A stretch of DNA of 64,000 bases from Eledone cirrhosa. Taxonomy: Eukaryota; Mollusca; Cephalopoda; Octopoda; Eledonidae. Position numbers and translations under genes: made by a program. Location: contig OZ024748.1 in assembly GCA_964016885.1 (NCBI GenBank), positions 35,216,887 through 35,280,886 of the forward strand, given 5' to 3'. The notes under the pieces are model-generated. The model worked only from the letters and a program-made list of their open reading frames with translations. It was not told the origin of the DNA and ran no database searches. The stretch's first letter is position 1; each line of letters starts with the position of its first letter. This document shows positions 18,121 to 32,265 of this stretch, piece after piece.

Positions 18121-21100
18121 GGTAGACTCTACACCCTAGTCTAGGTGGTAGATCTCAGATGTGATAGGGAGTGACAGACTCTACACCCCAGTCTAGGTGG
18201 TATATCTTACATGTGGTAGGGAGTGACAGACTCTACACCCCAGTCTAGGAGGTATATCTCAGCTGTGGTAGTGAGTGACAGACTCTACATCCCAGTCTAG
18301 GTGGTATATCTCAGCTGTGGTAGGGAGTGACAGACTCTACACCCCAGTCTAGGTGGGATATCTAAGCTGTAGTAGTGAGTGACAGACTCAACACCCCAGT
18401 CTAGCTGGTATATCTCAGATGTGGTAGGGAGTGACAGAATCTACACCCCAGTCAAGGTGGTATATCTCAGCTGTGGTAGGGAGAGGTACACTTTACACCA
18501 TGTCTAGGTGGTATATCTCAGCTGTGGTAGGGAGTGACAGACTCTACACCCAAGTCAAAGTGGTTTACCTCAGCTGTGGTAGGGAGTGGTAGACTCTACA
18601 CCCCAGTCTAGGTGGTATATCTCAGCTGTGGTAGACTCTACACCCCAGTCTAGGTGGTATATCTCAGCTGTGGTAGGGAGTGACAGACTCTACATCCCAG
18701 TCTAGATGGTATATCTCAGCTGTGGTAGGGAGTGACAGACTCTACACCCCAGTCTAGGTGGTATATCTCAGCTGTGGTAGGGAGTGACAGACTCTACATC
18801 CCAGTCTAGGTGGTATATCTTACATGTGGTAGGGTGTGACAGACTCTACACCCCAGTCTAGGTGGTATATCTCAGCTGTGGTAGGGAGTGGTACACTTTA
18901 CACCATGTCTAGGTGGTATATCTAAGCTGTGGTAGGGAGTGACAGACTCTACACCCCAGTCTAGGTGGTATATCTTACATGTGGTAGGGTGTGACAAACT
19001 CTACACCCCAGTCTAGGTGGTATATCTCAGCTGTGTTAGGGAGTGGTACACTTTACACCATGTCTAGGTGGTATATCTCAGCTGTGGTAGGGAGTGACAG
19101 ACTCTACACCCCAGTCAAAGTGGTTTACCTCAGCTGTGGTAGGGAGTAGTAGACTCTACACCCCAGTCTAGGTGGTATATCTCAGCTGTGGTAGACTCTA
19201 CACCCCAGTATAGGTGGTATATCTCAAGTGTGGTAGGGAGTGACAGACTCTACATCCCAGTCTAGATGGTATATCTCAGCTGTGGTAGTGAGTGACAGAC
19301 TCTACACCCCAGTCTAGGTGGTATATCTCAACTGTGGTAGGGTGTGACAATTCTACACCCCAGTCTAGGTGGTATATCTCAGCTGTGGTAGGGAGTGACA
19401 GACTCTACACCCCAGTCTAGGTGGTATATCTAAGCTGTGGTAGTGAGTGACAGACTCTACACCCCAGTCTAGGTGGTATATCTAAGCTGTGGTAGTGAGT
19501 GACGGACTCTACACCCCAGTCTAGGTGGTATATCTCAGCTGTGGTAGGGAGTGACAAACTCTACATCCCAGTCTAGGTGGTATATCTCAGCTGTGTGTGT
19601 GTGGGGGGGGGGTCGATTTTAAACACCAGTCTAGGTGGTATATCTCAGCTGTGGTAGTGAGTGACAGACGCTACACCCCAGTCTAGGTGGTATATCTCAG
19701 CTGTGGTAGGGAGTGACAGACTCTACATCCCAGTCTAGATGGTATATCTCAGCTGTGGTAGTGAGTGACAGACTCTACACCCCAGTCTAGGTGGTATATC
19801 TCAACTGTGGTAGGGTGTGACAACTCTACACCCCAGTCTAGGTGGTATATCTCAGCCGTGGTAGGGAGTGACAGACTCTACACCCCAGTCTAGGTGGTAT
19901 ATCTAAGCTGTGGTAGTGAGTGACAGACTCTACACCCCAGTCTGGGTGGTATATCTCAGCTGTGGTAGTGAGTGATGAACTCTACACCCCAGTCTAGGTG
20001 GTATATCTCAGATGTGGTAGAGAGTGACAAACTCTACATCCCAGTCTAGGTGGTATATCTCAGATGTGGGAGGGAGTGATAGACTCTACACCCCAGTCTA
20101 GGTGGTATATCTCAGATGTGGGAGGGAGTGACAGACTCTACACCCCAGTCAAGGTGGTATACCTCAGCTGTGGTAAGGAGTGGTAGACTCTACACCCCAG
20201 TCTAGGTGGTATATCTCAGCTGTGGGAGGGAGTGATAGACTCTACACCCAGTCTAGATGGTATATCTCAGCTGTGGTAGGGTGTGGTAGACCCTACACCC
20301 AAGTCTAGGTGGTATATCTTACATGTGGTAGGGAGTGACAGACTCTACACCCCCGTCTAGGTGGTATATCTCGGCTGTGGTAGGGTGTGGTAGACTCTAC
20401 ACCCTAGTCTAGGTGGTATATCTCAGATGTGGTAGGAAGTGAGGTGATATATCTTACATGTGGTAGGGAGTGACAGACTCTACACCCCAGTCTAGGTGGT
20501 ATATCTCAGCTGTGGTAGTGAGTAACAGACTCTACAGCCCAGTCTAGGTGGTATATCTCAGCTGTGGCAGTGAGTAACAGACTCTACACCCCAGTCTAGG
20601 TGGTATATCTCAGCTGTGGTAGGGTGTGGTAGACTCTACACCCAGTCAAGATGGTATATCTCAGCTATGGTAGGGTATGGTAGACTCTACACCCCTGTCT
20701 AGGTGGTATATCTCAGCTGTGGTAGGGAGTGACAGACTCTACACCACAGTCTAGGTGGTATATCTTACATGTGGTAGGGAGTGACAGACTCTACACCCCA
20801 GTCTAGGTGGTATATCTTACATGTGGTAGGGAGTGACAGACTCTACACCCCAGTCTAGGTGGTATATCTTACATGTGGTAGGGTGTGACAAACTCTACAC
20901 CCCAGTCTAGGTGGTATATCTCAGCTGTGGTAGGGAGTGGTACACTTTACACCATGTCTAGGTGGTATATCTCAGCTGTGGTAGGGAGTGACAGACTCTA
21001 CACCCCAGTCAAAGTGGTTTACCTCAGCTGAGGTAGGGAGTGGTAGACTCTACACCCCAGTCTAGGTGGTATATCTCAGCTGTGGTAGACTCTACACCCC

Positions 21101-24100
21101 AGTCTAGGTGGTATATCTCAAGTGTGGTAGGGAGTGACAGACTCTACATCCCAGTCTAGATGGTATATCTCAGCTGTGGTAGTGAGTGACAGACTCTAGA
21201 CCCCAGTCTAGGTGGTATATCTAAGCTGTGGTAGTGAGTGACGGACTCTACACCCCAGTCTATGTGGTATATCTCAACTGTGGTAGGGTGTGACAATTCT
21301 ACACCCCAGTCTAGGTGGTATATCTCAACTGTGGTAGGGAGTGACAGACTCTACACCCCAGTCTAGGTGGTATATCTAAGCTGTGGTAGTGAGTGACAGA
21401 CTCTAGACCCCAGTCTAGGTGGTATATCTAAGCTGTGGTAGTGAGTGACGGACTCTACACCCCAGTCTAGGTGGTATATCTCAGCTGTGGTAGGGAGTGA
21501 CAGAATCTACACCCCAGTCTAGGTGGTATATCTCAGATGTGGTAGGGAGTGACAAACTCTACATCCCAGTCTAGGTGGTATACCTCAGCTGTGTGTGTCT
21601 GTGGGGGGGGGGGGTCGATTTTAAACACGAGTCTAGGTGGTATATGTCAGCTGTGGTAGTGAGTGACAGACTCTACACCCCAGTCTAGGTGGTATATCTC
21701 AGCTGTGGTAGGGAGTGACAGACTCTACATCCCAGTCTAGATGGTATATCTCAGCTGTGGTAGTGAATGACAGACTCTACACCCCAGTCTAGGTGGTATA
21801 TCTCAACTGTGGTAGGGTGTGACAACTCTACACCCCAGTCTAGGTGGTATATCTCAGCCGTGGTAGGGAGTGACAGACTCTACACCCCAGTCTAGGTGGT
21901 ATATCTAAGCTGTGTTAGTGAGTGACAGACTCTACACCCCAGTCTAGGTGGTATATCTCAGCTGTGGTAGTGAGTGACAGACTCTACACCCCAGTCTAGG
22001 TGGTATATCTCAGATGTGGTAGAGAGTGACAAACTCTACATCCCAGTCTAGGTGGTATATCTCAGATGTGGGAGGGAGTGAAAGACTCTACACTCCAGTC
22101 TAGGTGGTATATCTCAGATGTGGGAGGGAGTGACAGACTCTACACCCCAGTCAAGGTGGTATACCTCAGCTGTGGTAAGGAGTGGTAGACTCTACACCCT
22201 AGTCTAGGTGGTATATCTCAGCTGTGGGAGGGAGTGATAGACTCTACACCCAGTCTAGATGGTATATATCAGCTGTGGTAGGGTGTGGTAGACCCTACAC
22301 CCAAGTCTAGGTGGTATATCTTACATGTGGTAGGGAGTGACAGACTCTACACCCCAGTCTAGGTGGTATATCTCAGCTGTGGTAGGGTGTGGTAGACTCT
22401 ACACCCTAGTCTAGGTGGTATATCTCAGATGTGGTAGGGAGTGACAGACTCTACATCCCAGTCTAGGTGATATATCTTACATGTGGTAGGGAGTGACAGA
22501 CTCTACACCCCAGTCTAGGTGGTATATCTCAGCTGTGGTAGTGAGTAACAGACTCTACACCCCAGTCTAGGTGGTATATCTCAGCTGTGGTAGTGAGTAA
22601 CAGACTCTACACCCCAGTCTAGGTGGTATATCTCAGCTGTGGTAGGGTGTGGTAGACTCTACACCCAGTCTAGATGGTATATCTCAGCTGTGGTAGGGTG
22701 TGGTAGACCCTACACCCAAGTCTAGGTGGTATATATTACATGTGGTAGGGAGTGACAGACTCTACATCCCAGTCTAGATGGTATATCTCAGCTGTGGTAG
22801 GGAGTGACAGACTCTACACCCCAGTCTAGGTGGTATATCTCAGCTGTGGTAGGGAGTGACAGACTCTACACCCCAGTCTAGGTGGTATATCTTACATGTG
22901 GTAGGGAGTGACAGACTCTACACCCCAGTCTAGGTGGTATATCTTACATGTGGTAGGGTGTGACAAACTCTACACCCCAGTCTAGGTGGTATATCTCAGC
23001 TGTGGTAGGGAGTGGTACACTTTACACCATGTCTAAGTGGTATATCTCAGCTGTGGTAGGGAGTGACAGACTCTACACCCCAGTCAAAGTGGTTTACCTC
23101 AGCTGTGGTAGGGAGTGACAGACTCTACACCCCAGTCTAGATGGTATATCTCAGCTGTGGTAGTGAGTGACAGACTCTACACCCCAGTCTAGGTGGTATA
23201 TCTCAACTGTGGTAGGGTGTGACAATTCTACACCCCAGTCTAGGTGGTATATCTCAGCTGTGGTAGGGAGTGACAGACTCTACACCCCAGTCTAGGTGGT
23301 ATATCTAAGCTGTGGTAGTGAGTGACAGACTCTACACCCCAGTCTAGGTGGTATATCTAAGCTGTGGTAGTGAGTGACGGACTCTACACCCCAGTCTAGG
23401 TGGTATATCTCAGCTGTGGTAGGGAGTGACAAACTCTACATCCCAGTCTAGGTGGTATATCTCAGCTGTGTGTGTGTGGGGGGGGGGGGGGTCGATTTTA
23501 AACACCAGTCTAGGTGGTATATCTCAGCTGTGGTAGTGAGTGACAGACTCTACACCCCAGTCTAGGTGGTATATCTCAGCTGTGGTAGGGAGTGACAGAC
23601 TCTACATCCCAGTCTAGATGGTATATCTCAGCTGTGGTAGTGAGTGACAGACTCTACACCCCAGTCTAGGTGGTATATCTCAAATGTGGTAGGGTGTGAC
23701 AACTCTACACCCCAGTCTAGGTGAATATCTCAGCCGTGGTAGGGAGTGACAGACTCTACACCCCAGTCTAGGTGGTATATCTAAGCTGTGGTAGTGAGTG
23801 ACAGACTCTACACCCCAGTCTAGGTGGTATATCTCAGCTGTGGTAGTGAGTGATGAACTCTACACCCCAGTCTAGGTGGTATATCTAAGCTGTGGTAGTG
23901 AGTGACAGACTCTACACCCCAGTCTAGGTGGTATATCTCAGATGTGGTAGAGAGTGACAAACTCTACATCCCAGTCTAGGTGGTATATCTCAGATGTGGG
24001 AGGGAGTGATAGACTCTACACCCCAGTCTAGGTGGTATATCTCAGATGTGGGAGGGAGTGACAGACTCTACACCCCAGTCAAGGTGGTATACCTCAGCTG

Positions 24101-27100
24101 TGGTAAGGAGTGGTAGACTCTACACCCCAGTCTAGGTGGTATATCTCAGCTGTGGGAGGGAGTGATAGACTCTACACCCAGTCTAGATGGTATATCTCAG
24201 CTGTGGTAGGGTGTGGTAGACCCTACACCCAAGTCTAGGTGGTATATCTTACATGTGGTAGGGAGTGACGGACTCTACACCCCCGTCTAGGTGGTATATC
24301 TCAGCTGTGGTAGGGTGTGGTAGACTCTACACCCTAGTCTAGGTGGTATATCTCAGATGTGGTAGGGAGTGAGGTGATATATCTTACATGTGGTAGGGAG
24401 TGACAGACTCTACACCCCAGTCTAGGTGGTATATCTCAGCTGTGGTAGTGAGTAACAGACTCTACAGCCCAGTCTAGGTGGTATATCTCAGCTGTGGTAG
24501 TGAGTAACAGACTCTACACCCCAGTCTAGGTGGTATATCTCAGCTGTGGTAGGGTGTGGTAGACTCTACACCCAGTCAAGATGGTATATCTCAGCTATGG
24601 TAGGGTATGGTAGACTCTACACCCCTGTCTAGGTGGTATATCTAGCTGTGGTAGGGAGTGACAGACTCTACACCCCAGTCTAGGTGGTATATCTTACATG
24701 TGGTAGGGAGTGACAGACTCTACACCCCAGTCTAGGTGGTATATCTTACATGTGGGAGGGTGTGACAAACTCTACACCCCAGTCTAGGTGGTATATCTCA
24801 GCTGTGGTAGGGAGTGGTACACTTTACACCATGTCTAAGTGGTTTACCTCAGCTGTGGTAGGGAGTGGTAGACTCTACACCCCAGTCTAGGTGGTATATC
24901 TCAGCTGTGGTAGACTCTACACCCCAGTCTAGGTGGTATATCTCAAGTGTGGTAGGGAGTGACAGACTCTACATCCCAGTCTAGATGGTATATCTCAGCT
25001 GTGGTAGTGAGTGACAGACTCTACACCCCAGTCTATGTGGTATATCTCAACTGTGGTAGGGTGTGACAATTCTACACCCCAGTCTAGGTGGTATATCTCA
25101 ACTGTGGTAGGGAGTGACAGACTCTACACCCCAGTCTAGGTGGTATATCTAAGCTGTGGTAGTGAGTGACAGACTCTAGACCCCAGTCTAGGTGGTATAT
25201 CTAAGCTGTGGTAGTGAGTGACGGACTCTACACCCCAGTCTAGGTGGTATATCTCAGCTGTGGTAGGGAGTGACAGACTCTACCCCCCAGTCTAGGTGGT
25301 ATATCTCAGATGTGGTAGGGAGTGACAAACTCTACATCCCAGTCTAGGTGGTATACCTCAGCTGTGTGTGTCTGTGGGGGGGGGGGGTCGATTTTAAACA
25401 CCAGTCTAGGTGGTATATGTCAGCTGTGGTAGTGAGTGACAGACTCTACACCCCAGTCTAGGTGGTATATCTCAGCTGTGGTAGGGAGTGACAGACTCTA
25501 CATCCCAGTCTAGATGGTATATATCAGCTGTGGTAGTGAGTGACAGACTCTACACCCCAGTCTAGGTGGTATATCTCAACTGTGGTAGGGTGTGACAACT
25601 CTACACCCCAGTCTAGGTGGTATATCTCAGCCGTGGTAGGGAGTGACAGACTCTACACCCAAGTCTAGGTGGTATATCTAAGCTGTGTTAGTGAGTGACA
25701 GACTCTACACCCCAGTCTAGGTGGTATATCTCAGCTGTGGTAGTGAGTGACGAACTCTACACCCCAGTCTAGGTGGTATATCTAAGCTGTGGTAGTGAGT
25801 GACAGACTCTACACCCCAGTCTAGGTGGTATATCTCAGATGTGGTAGAGAGTGACAAACTCTACATCCCAGTCTAGGTGGTATATCTCAGATGTGGGAGG
25901 GAGTGAAAGACTCTACACTCCAGTCTAGGTGGTATATCTCAGATGTGGGAGGCTGTGACAGACTCTACACCCCAGTCAAGGTGGTATACCTCAGCTGTGG
26001 TAAGGAGTGGTAGACTCTACACCCCAGTCTAGGTGGTATATCTCAGCTGTGGGAGGGAGTGATAGACTCTACACCCAGTCTAGATGGTATATCTCAGCTG
26101 TGGTAGGGTGTGGTAGACCCTACACCCTAGTCTAGGTGGTATATCTTACATGTGGTAGGGGATGACAGACTCTACACCCCAGTCTAGGTGGTATATCTCA
26201 GCTGTGGTAGGGTGTGGTAGACTCTACACCCTAGTCTAGGTGGTATATCTCAGATGTGGTAGGGAGTGACAGACTCTACATCCCAGTCTAGGTGATATAT
26301 CTTACATGTGGTAGGGAGTGACAGACTCTACACCCCAGTCTAGGTGGTATATCTCAGCTGTGGTAGTGAGTAACAGATTCTACACCCCAGTCTAGGTGGT
26401 ATATCTCAGCTGTGGTAGTGAGTATCAGACTCTACACCCCAGTCTAGGTGGTATATCTCAGCTGTGGTAGGGTGTGGTAGACTCTACACCCAGTCAAGAT
26501 GGTATATCTCAGCTATGGTAGGGTATGGTAGACTCTACACCCCTGTCTAGGTGGTATATCTCAGCTGTGGTAGGGAGTGACAGACTCTACACCCCAGTCT
26601 AGGCGGTATATCTTACATGTGGTAGGGAGTGACAGACTCAACACCCCAGTCTAGGTGGTATATCTCAGATGTGGTAGGGAGTGACAGACTCTACATCCCA
26701 GTCTAGGTGATATATATTACATGTGGTAGGGAGTGACAGACTCTACACCCCAGTCTAGGTGGTATATCTCAGCTGTGGTAGTGAGTAACAGACTCTACAC
26801 CCCAGTCTAGGTGGTATATCTCAGCTGTGGTAGTGAGTAACAGACTCTACACCCCAGTCTAGGTGGTATATCTCAGCTGTGGTAGGGTGTGGTAGACTCT
26901 ACACCCAGTCAAGATGGTATATCTCAGCTATGGTAGGGTATGGTAGACTCTACACCCCTGTCTAGGTGGTATATCTCAGCTGTGGTAGGGAGTGACAGAC
27001 TCTACAACCCAGTCTAGGTGGTATATCTTACATGTGGTAGGGAGTGACAGACTCTACACCCCAGTCTAGGTGGTATATCTTACATGTGGTAGGGAGTGAC

Positions 27101-27119
27101 AGACTCTACACCCCAGTCT

Positions 27120-27840
27120 AGGTGGTTTATCTCTCAGCTGTGGGAGGGAGTCAAAGACTCTATTCCACAGCCTAGGTAGTATATCTCAGCTGGGAGTGAC
27201 AGACTCTACACTCCAGTCTAGGTGGTATATCTCAGCTGTGGTAGGGAGTGAATGACTCTATTCCACAGTCTAGGTAGTATATCTCAGCTGTGAGGTACAG
27301 ATTCTACACCCCAGTCTAGGTGGTATATCTCGGCTGTGGTAAGGAGTCTAGACTCTACACCACAGTCTAGGTGATAGGGAGTGACAGATTCTACACCCTA
27401 GTTTGGGTAGTATATCTCAGCTGGGGTAGTTTGTGGTTGATTCAACACCCCAGAGTAGGTGGTATAACTCAGCTATGACGGACAGATTCTACACCTCAGT
27501 CTGTGTTGTTTACCTCAGCTATGACAGACACTACACCCCACACTAGGTGATATATCTCAGCTGTGTTATGGAGTGAAAGACTCTACACCCCAGAAGAGGT
27601 GATATACCTGAGCTGTGGTAGAGAGTGGTAGATTCTACACCCCAGTCTAGGTGGTAGATCTAAGATTTGGTAGTGAGTGACAGACTCTACACACCAGTCT
27701 CGGTGGTATATCTCAGGTGTGGTAGGGAGTGATAGACTCTACACCCAGTCTAGATGGTATATCTCAGCTGTGGTAGAGTGTGGTAGACTCTACACCCTAG
27801 TCTAGGTGGTAGATCTCAGATGTGATAGGGAGTGACAGAC
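27120..27840. repeat. divergent cassette, copy 3 of 7
   Basis: Anchor near 27520. It follows the B-type poly-G unit at 25376, in the order seen for the other superunits. Confidence 0.85.
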
Positions 27841-27979
27841 TCTACACCCCAGTCTAGGTGGTATATCTTACATGTGGTAGGGTGTGACAAACTCTACACC
27901 CCAATCTAGGTGGTATATATCAGCTGTGGTAGTGTGTGACAGACTCTACATCCCAGTCTAGGTGGTATATCTCAGCTGT

Positions 27980-30122
27980 GGTAGGGAGTGATAGACTCTA
28001 CACCCAGTTTAGATGGTATATCTCAGCTGTGGTAGGGAGTGACAGACTCTACACCCCAGTCTAGGTGGGATATATAAGCTGTGGTAGTGAGTGACAGACT
28101 CAACACCCCAGTCTAGCTGGTATATCTCAGATGTGGTAGGGAGTGACAAACTCTACATCCCAGTCAAAGTGGTATATCTCAGATGTGGGAGGGAGTGACA
28201 GAATCTACACCCCAGTCAAGGTGGTATATCTCAGCTGTGGTAGGGAGAGGTACACTTTACACCATGTCTAGGTGGTATATCTCAGCTGTGGTAGGGAGTG
28301 ACAGACTCTACACCCAAGTCAAAGTGGTTTACCTCAGCTGTGGTAGGGAGTGGTAGACTCTACACCCCAGTCTAGGTGGTATATCTCAGCTGTGGTAGAC
28401 TCTACACCCCAGTCTAGGTGGTATATCTCAGCTGTGGTAGGGAGTGACAGACTCTACATCCCAGTCTAGATGGTATATCTCAGCTGTGGTAGGGAGTGAC
28501 AGACTCTACACCCCACTCTAGGTGGTATATCTCAGCTGTGGTAGGGAGTGACAGACTCTACACCCCAGTCTAGGTGGTATATCTTACATGTGGTAGGGAG
28601 TGACAGACTCTACACCCCAGTCTAGGTGGTATATCTTACATGTGGTAGGGTGTGACAAACTCTACACCCCAGTCTAGGTGGTATATCTCAGCTGTGGTAG
28701 GGAGTGGTACACTTTACACCATGTCTAGGTGGTATATCTCAGCTGTGGTAGGGAGTGACAGACTCTACACCCCAGTCAAAGTGGTTTACCTCAGCTGTGG
28801 TAGGGAGTGGTAGACTCTACACCCCAGTCTAGGTGGTATATCTCAGCTGTGGTAGACTCTACACCCCAGTCTAGGTGGTATATCTCAAGTGTGGTAGGGA
28901 GTGACAGACTCTACATCCTAGTCTAGATGGTATATCTCAGCTGTGGTAGTGAGTGACAGACTCTACACCCCAGTCTAGGTGGTATATCTAAGCTGTGGTA
29001 GGGAGTGACAGACTCTACACCCCAGTCTAGGTGGTATATCTCAGATGTGGTAGGGAGTGACAAACTCTACATCCCAGTCTAGGTGGTATATCTCAGCTGT
29101 GTGTGTGGGGGGGGGGGTCGATTTTAAACACCAGTCTAGGTGGTATATCTCAGCTGTGGTAGTGAGTGACAGACTCTACACCCCAGTCTAGGTGGTATAT
29201 CTCAGCTGTGGTAGGGAGTGACAGACTCTACATCCCAGTCTAGATGGTATATCTCAGCTGTGGTAGTGAGTGACAGACTCTACACCCCAGTCTAGGTGGT
29301 ATATCTCAACTGTGGTAGGGTGTGACAACTCTACACCCCAGTCTAGGTGGTATATCTCAGCCGTTGTAGGGAGTGACAGACTCTACACCCCAGTCTAGGT
29401 GGTATATCTAAGCTGTGGTAGTGAGTGACAGACTCTACACCCCAGTCTAGGTGGTATATCTCAGCTGTGGTAGTGAGTGACGAACTCTACACCCCAGTCT
29501 AGGTGGTATATCTAAGCTGTGGTAGTGAGTGACAGACTCTACACCCCAGTCTAGGTGGTATATCTCAGATGTGGTAGAGAGTGACAAACTCTACATCCCA
29601 GTCTAGGTGGTATATCTCAGATGTGGGAGGGAGTGATAGACTCTACACCCCAGTCTAGGTGGTATATCTCAGATGTGGGAGGGAGTGACAGACTCTACAC
29701 CCCAGTCAAGGTGGTATACCTCAGCTGTGGTAAGGAGTGGTAGACTCTACACCCCAGTCTAGGTGGTATATCTCAGCTGTGGGAGGGAGTGATAGAGACT
29801 ACACCCAGTCTAGATGGTATATCTCAGCTGTGGTAGGGTGTGGTAGACCCTACACCCAAGTCTAGGTGGTATATCTTACATGTGGTAGGGAGTGACAGAC
29901 TCTACACCCCAGTCTAGGTGGTATATCTCAGCTGTGGTAGGGTGTGGTAGACTCTACACCCTAGTCTAGGTGGTATATCTCAGATGTGGTAGGGAGTGAG
30001 GTGATATATCTTACATGTGGTAGGGAGTGACAGACTCTACACCCCAGTCTAGGTGGTATATCTCAGCTGTGGTAGTGAGTAACAGACTCTACACCCCAGT
30101 CTAGGTGGTATATCTCAGCTGT
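27980..30122. repeat. 2.14-kb tandem duplication, copy 1
   Basis: Starts within the unit that precedes CACCCAGTTTAGATGGTATA. Identical landmarks recur 2143 bp downstream, with few differences, including a G-run of 11 against 9. It includes an A-type poly-G unit. Confidence 0.85.
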
Positions 30123-32265
30123 GGTAGGGAGTGATAGACTCTACACCCAGTTTAGATGGTATATCTCAGCTGTGGTAGGGAGTGACAGACTCTACACCCC
30201 AGTCTAGGTGGGATATATAAGCTGTGGTAGTGAGTGACAGACTCAACACCCCAGTCTAGCTGGTATGTCTCAGATGTGGTAGGGAGTGACAAACTCTACA
30301 TCCCAGTCAAAGTGGTATATCTCAGATGTGGGAGGGAGTGACAGAATCTACACCCCAGTCAAGGTGGTATATCTCAGCTGTGGTAGGGAGAGGTACACTT
30401 TACACCATGTCTAGGTGGTATATCTCAGCTGTGGTAGGGAGTGACAGACTCTACACCCAAGTCAAAGTGGTTTACCTCAGCTGTGGTAGGGAGTGGTAGA
30501 CTCTACACCCCAGTCTAGGTGGTATATCTCAGCTGTGGTAGACTCTACACCCCAGTCTAGGTGGTATATCTCAGCTGTGGTAGGGAGTGACAGACTCTAC
30601 ATCCCAGTCTAGATGGTATATCTCAGCTGTGGTAGGGAGTGACAGACTCTACACCCCACTCTAGGTGGTATATCTCAGCTGTGGTAGGGAGTGACAGACT
30701 CTACACCCCAGTCTAGGTGGTATATCTTACATGTGGTAGGGAGTGACAGACTCTACACCCCAGTCTAGGTGGTATATCTTACATGTGGTAGGGTGTGACA
30801 AACTCTACACCCCAGTCTAGGTGGTATATCTCAGCTGTGGTAGGGAGTGGTACACTTTACACCATGTCTAGGTGGTATATCTCAGCTGTGGTAGGGAGTG
30901 ACAGACTCTACACCCCAGTCAAAGTGGTTTACCTCAGCTGTGGTAGGGAGTGGTAGACTCTACACCCCAGTCTAGGTGGTATATCTCAGCTGTGGTAGAC
31001 TCTACACCCCAGTCTAGGTGGTATATCTCAAGTGTGGTAGGGAGTGACAGACTCTACATCCTAGTCTAGATGGTATATCTCAGCTGTGGTAGTGAGTGAC
31101 AGACTCTACACCCCAGTCTAGGTGGTATATCTCAGCTGTGGTAGGGAGTGACAGACTCTACACCCCAGTCTAGGTGGTATATCTCAGATGTGGTAGGGAG
31201 TGACAAACTCTACATCCCAGTCTAGGTGGTATATCTCAGCTGTGTGTGTGGGGGGGGGTCGATTTTAAACACCAGTCTAGGTGGTATATCTCAGCTGTGG
31301 TAGTGAGTGACAGACTCTACACCCCAGTCTAGGTGGTATATCTCAGCTGTGGTAGGGAGTGACAGACTCTACATCCCAGTCTAGATGGTATATCTCAGCT
31401 GTGGTAGTGAGTGACAGACTCTACACCCCAGTCTAGGTGGTATATCTCAACTGTGGTAGGGTGTGACAACTCTACACCCCAGTCTAGGTGGTATATCTCA
31501 GCCGTTGTAGGGAGTGACAGACTCTACACCCCAGTCTAGGTGGTATATCTAAGCTGTGGTAGTGAGTGACAGACTCTACACCCCAGTCTAGGTGGTATAT
31601 CTCAGCTGTGGTAGTGAGTGACGAACTCTACACCCCAGTCTAGGTGGTATATCTAAGCTGTGGTAGTGAGTGACAGACTCTACACCCCAGTCTAGGTGGT
31701 ATATCTCAGATGTGGTAGAGAGTGACAAACTCTACATCCCAGTCTAGGTGGTATATCTCAGATGTGGGAGGGAGTGATAGACTCTACACCCCAGTCTAGG
31801 TGGTATATCTCAGATGTGGGAGGGAGTGACAGACTCTACACCCCAGTCAAGGTGGTATACCTCAGCTGTGGTAAGGAGTGGTAGACTCTACACCCCAGTC
31901 TAGGTGGCATATCTCAGCTGTGGGAGGGAGTGATAGAGACTACACCCAGTCTAGATGGTATATCTCAGCTGTGGTAGGGTGTGGTAGACCCTACACCCAA
32001 GTCTAGGTGGTATATCTTACATGTGGTAGGGAGTGACAGACTCTACACCCCAGTCTAGGTGGTATATCTCAGCTGTGGTAGGGTGTGGTAGACTCTACAC
32101 CCTAGTCTAGGTGGTATATCTCAGATGTGGTAGGGAGTGAGGTGATATATCTTACATGTGGTAGGGAGTGACAGACTCTACACCCCAGTCTAGGTGGTAT
32201 ATCTCAGCTGTGGTAGTGAGTAACAGACTCTACACCCCAGTCTAGGTGGTATATCTCAGCTGTGG
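30123..32265. repeat. 2.14-kb tandem duplication, copy 2
   Basis: Second copy of the preceding block. It explains why two A-type poly-G units (29107 and 31250) follow each other without a B unit. Confidence 0.85.
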
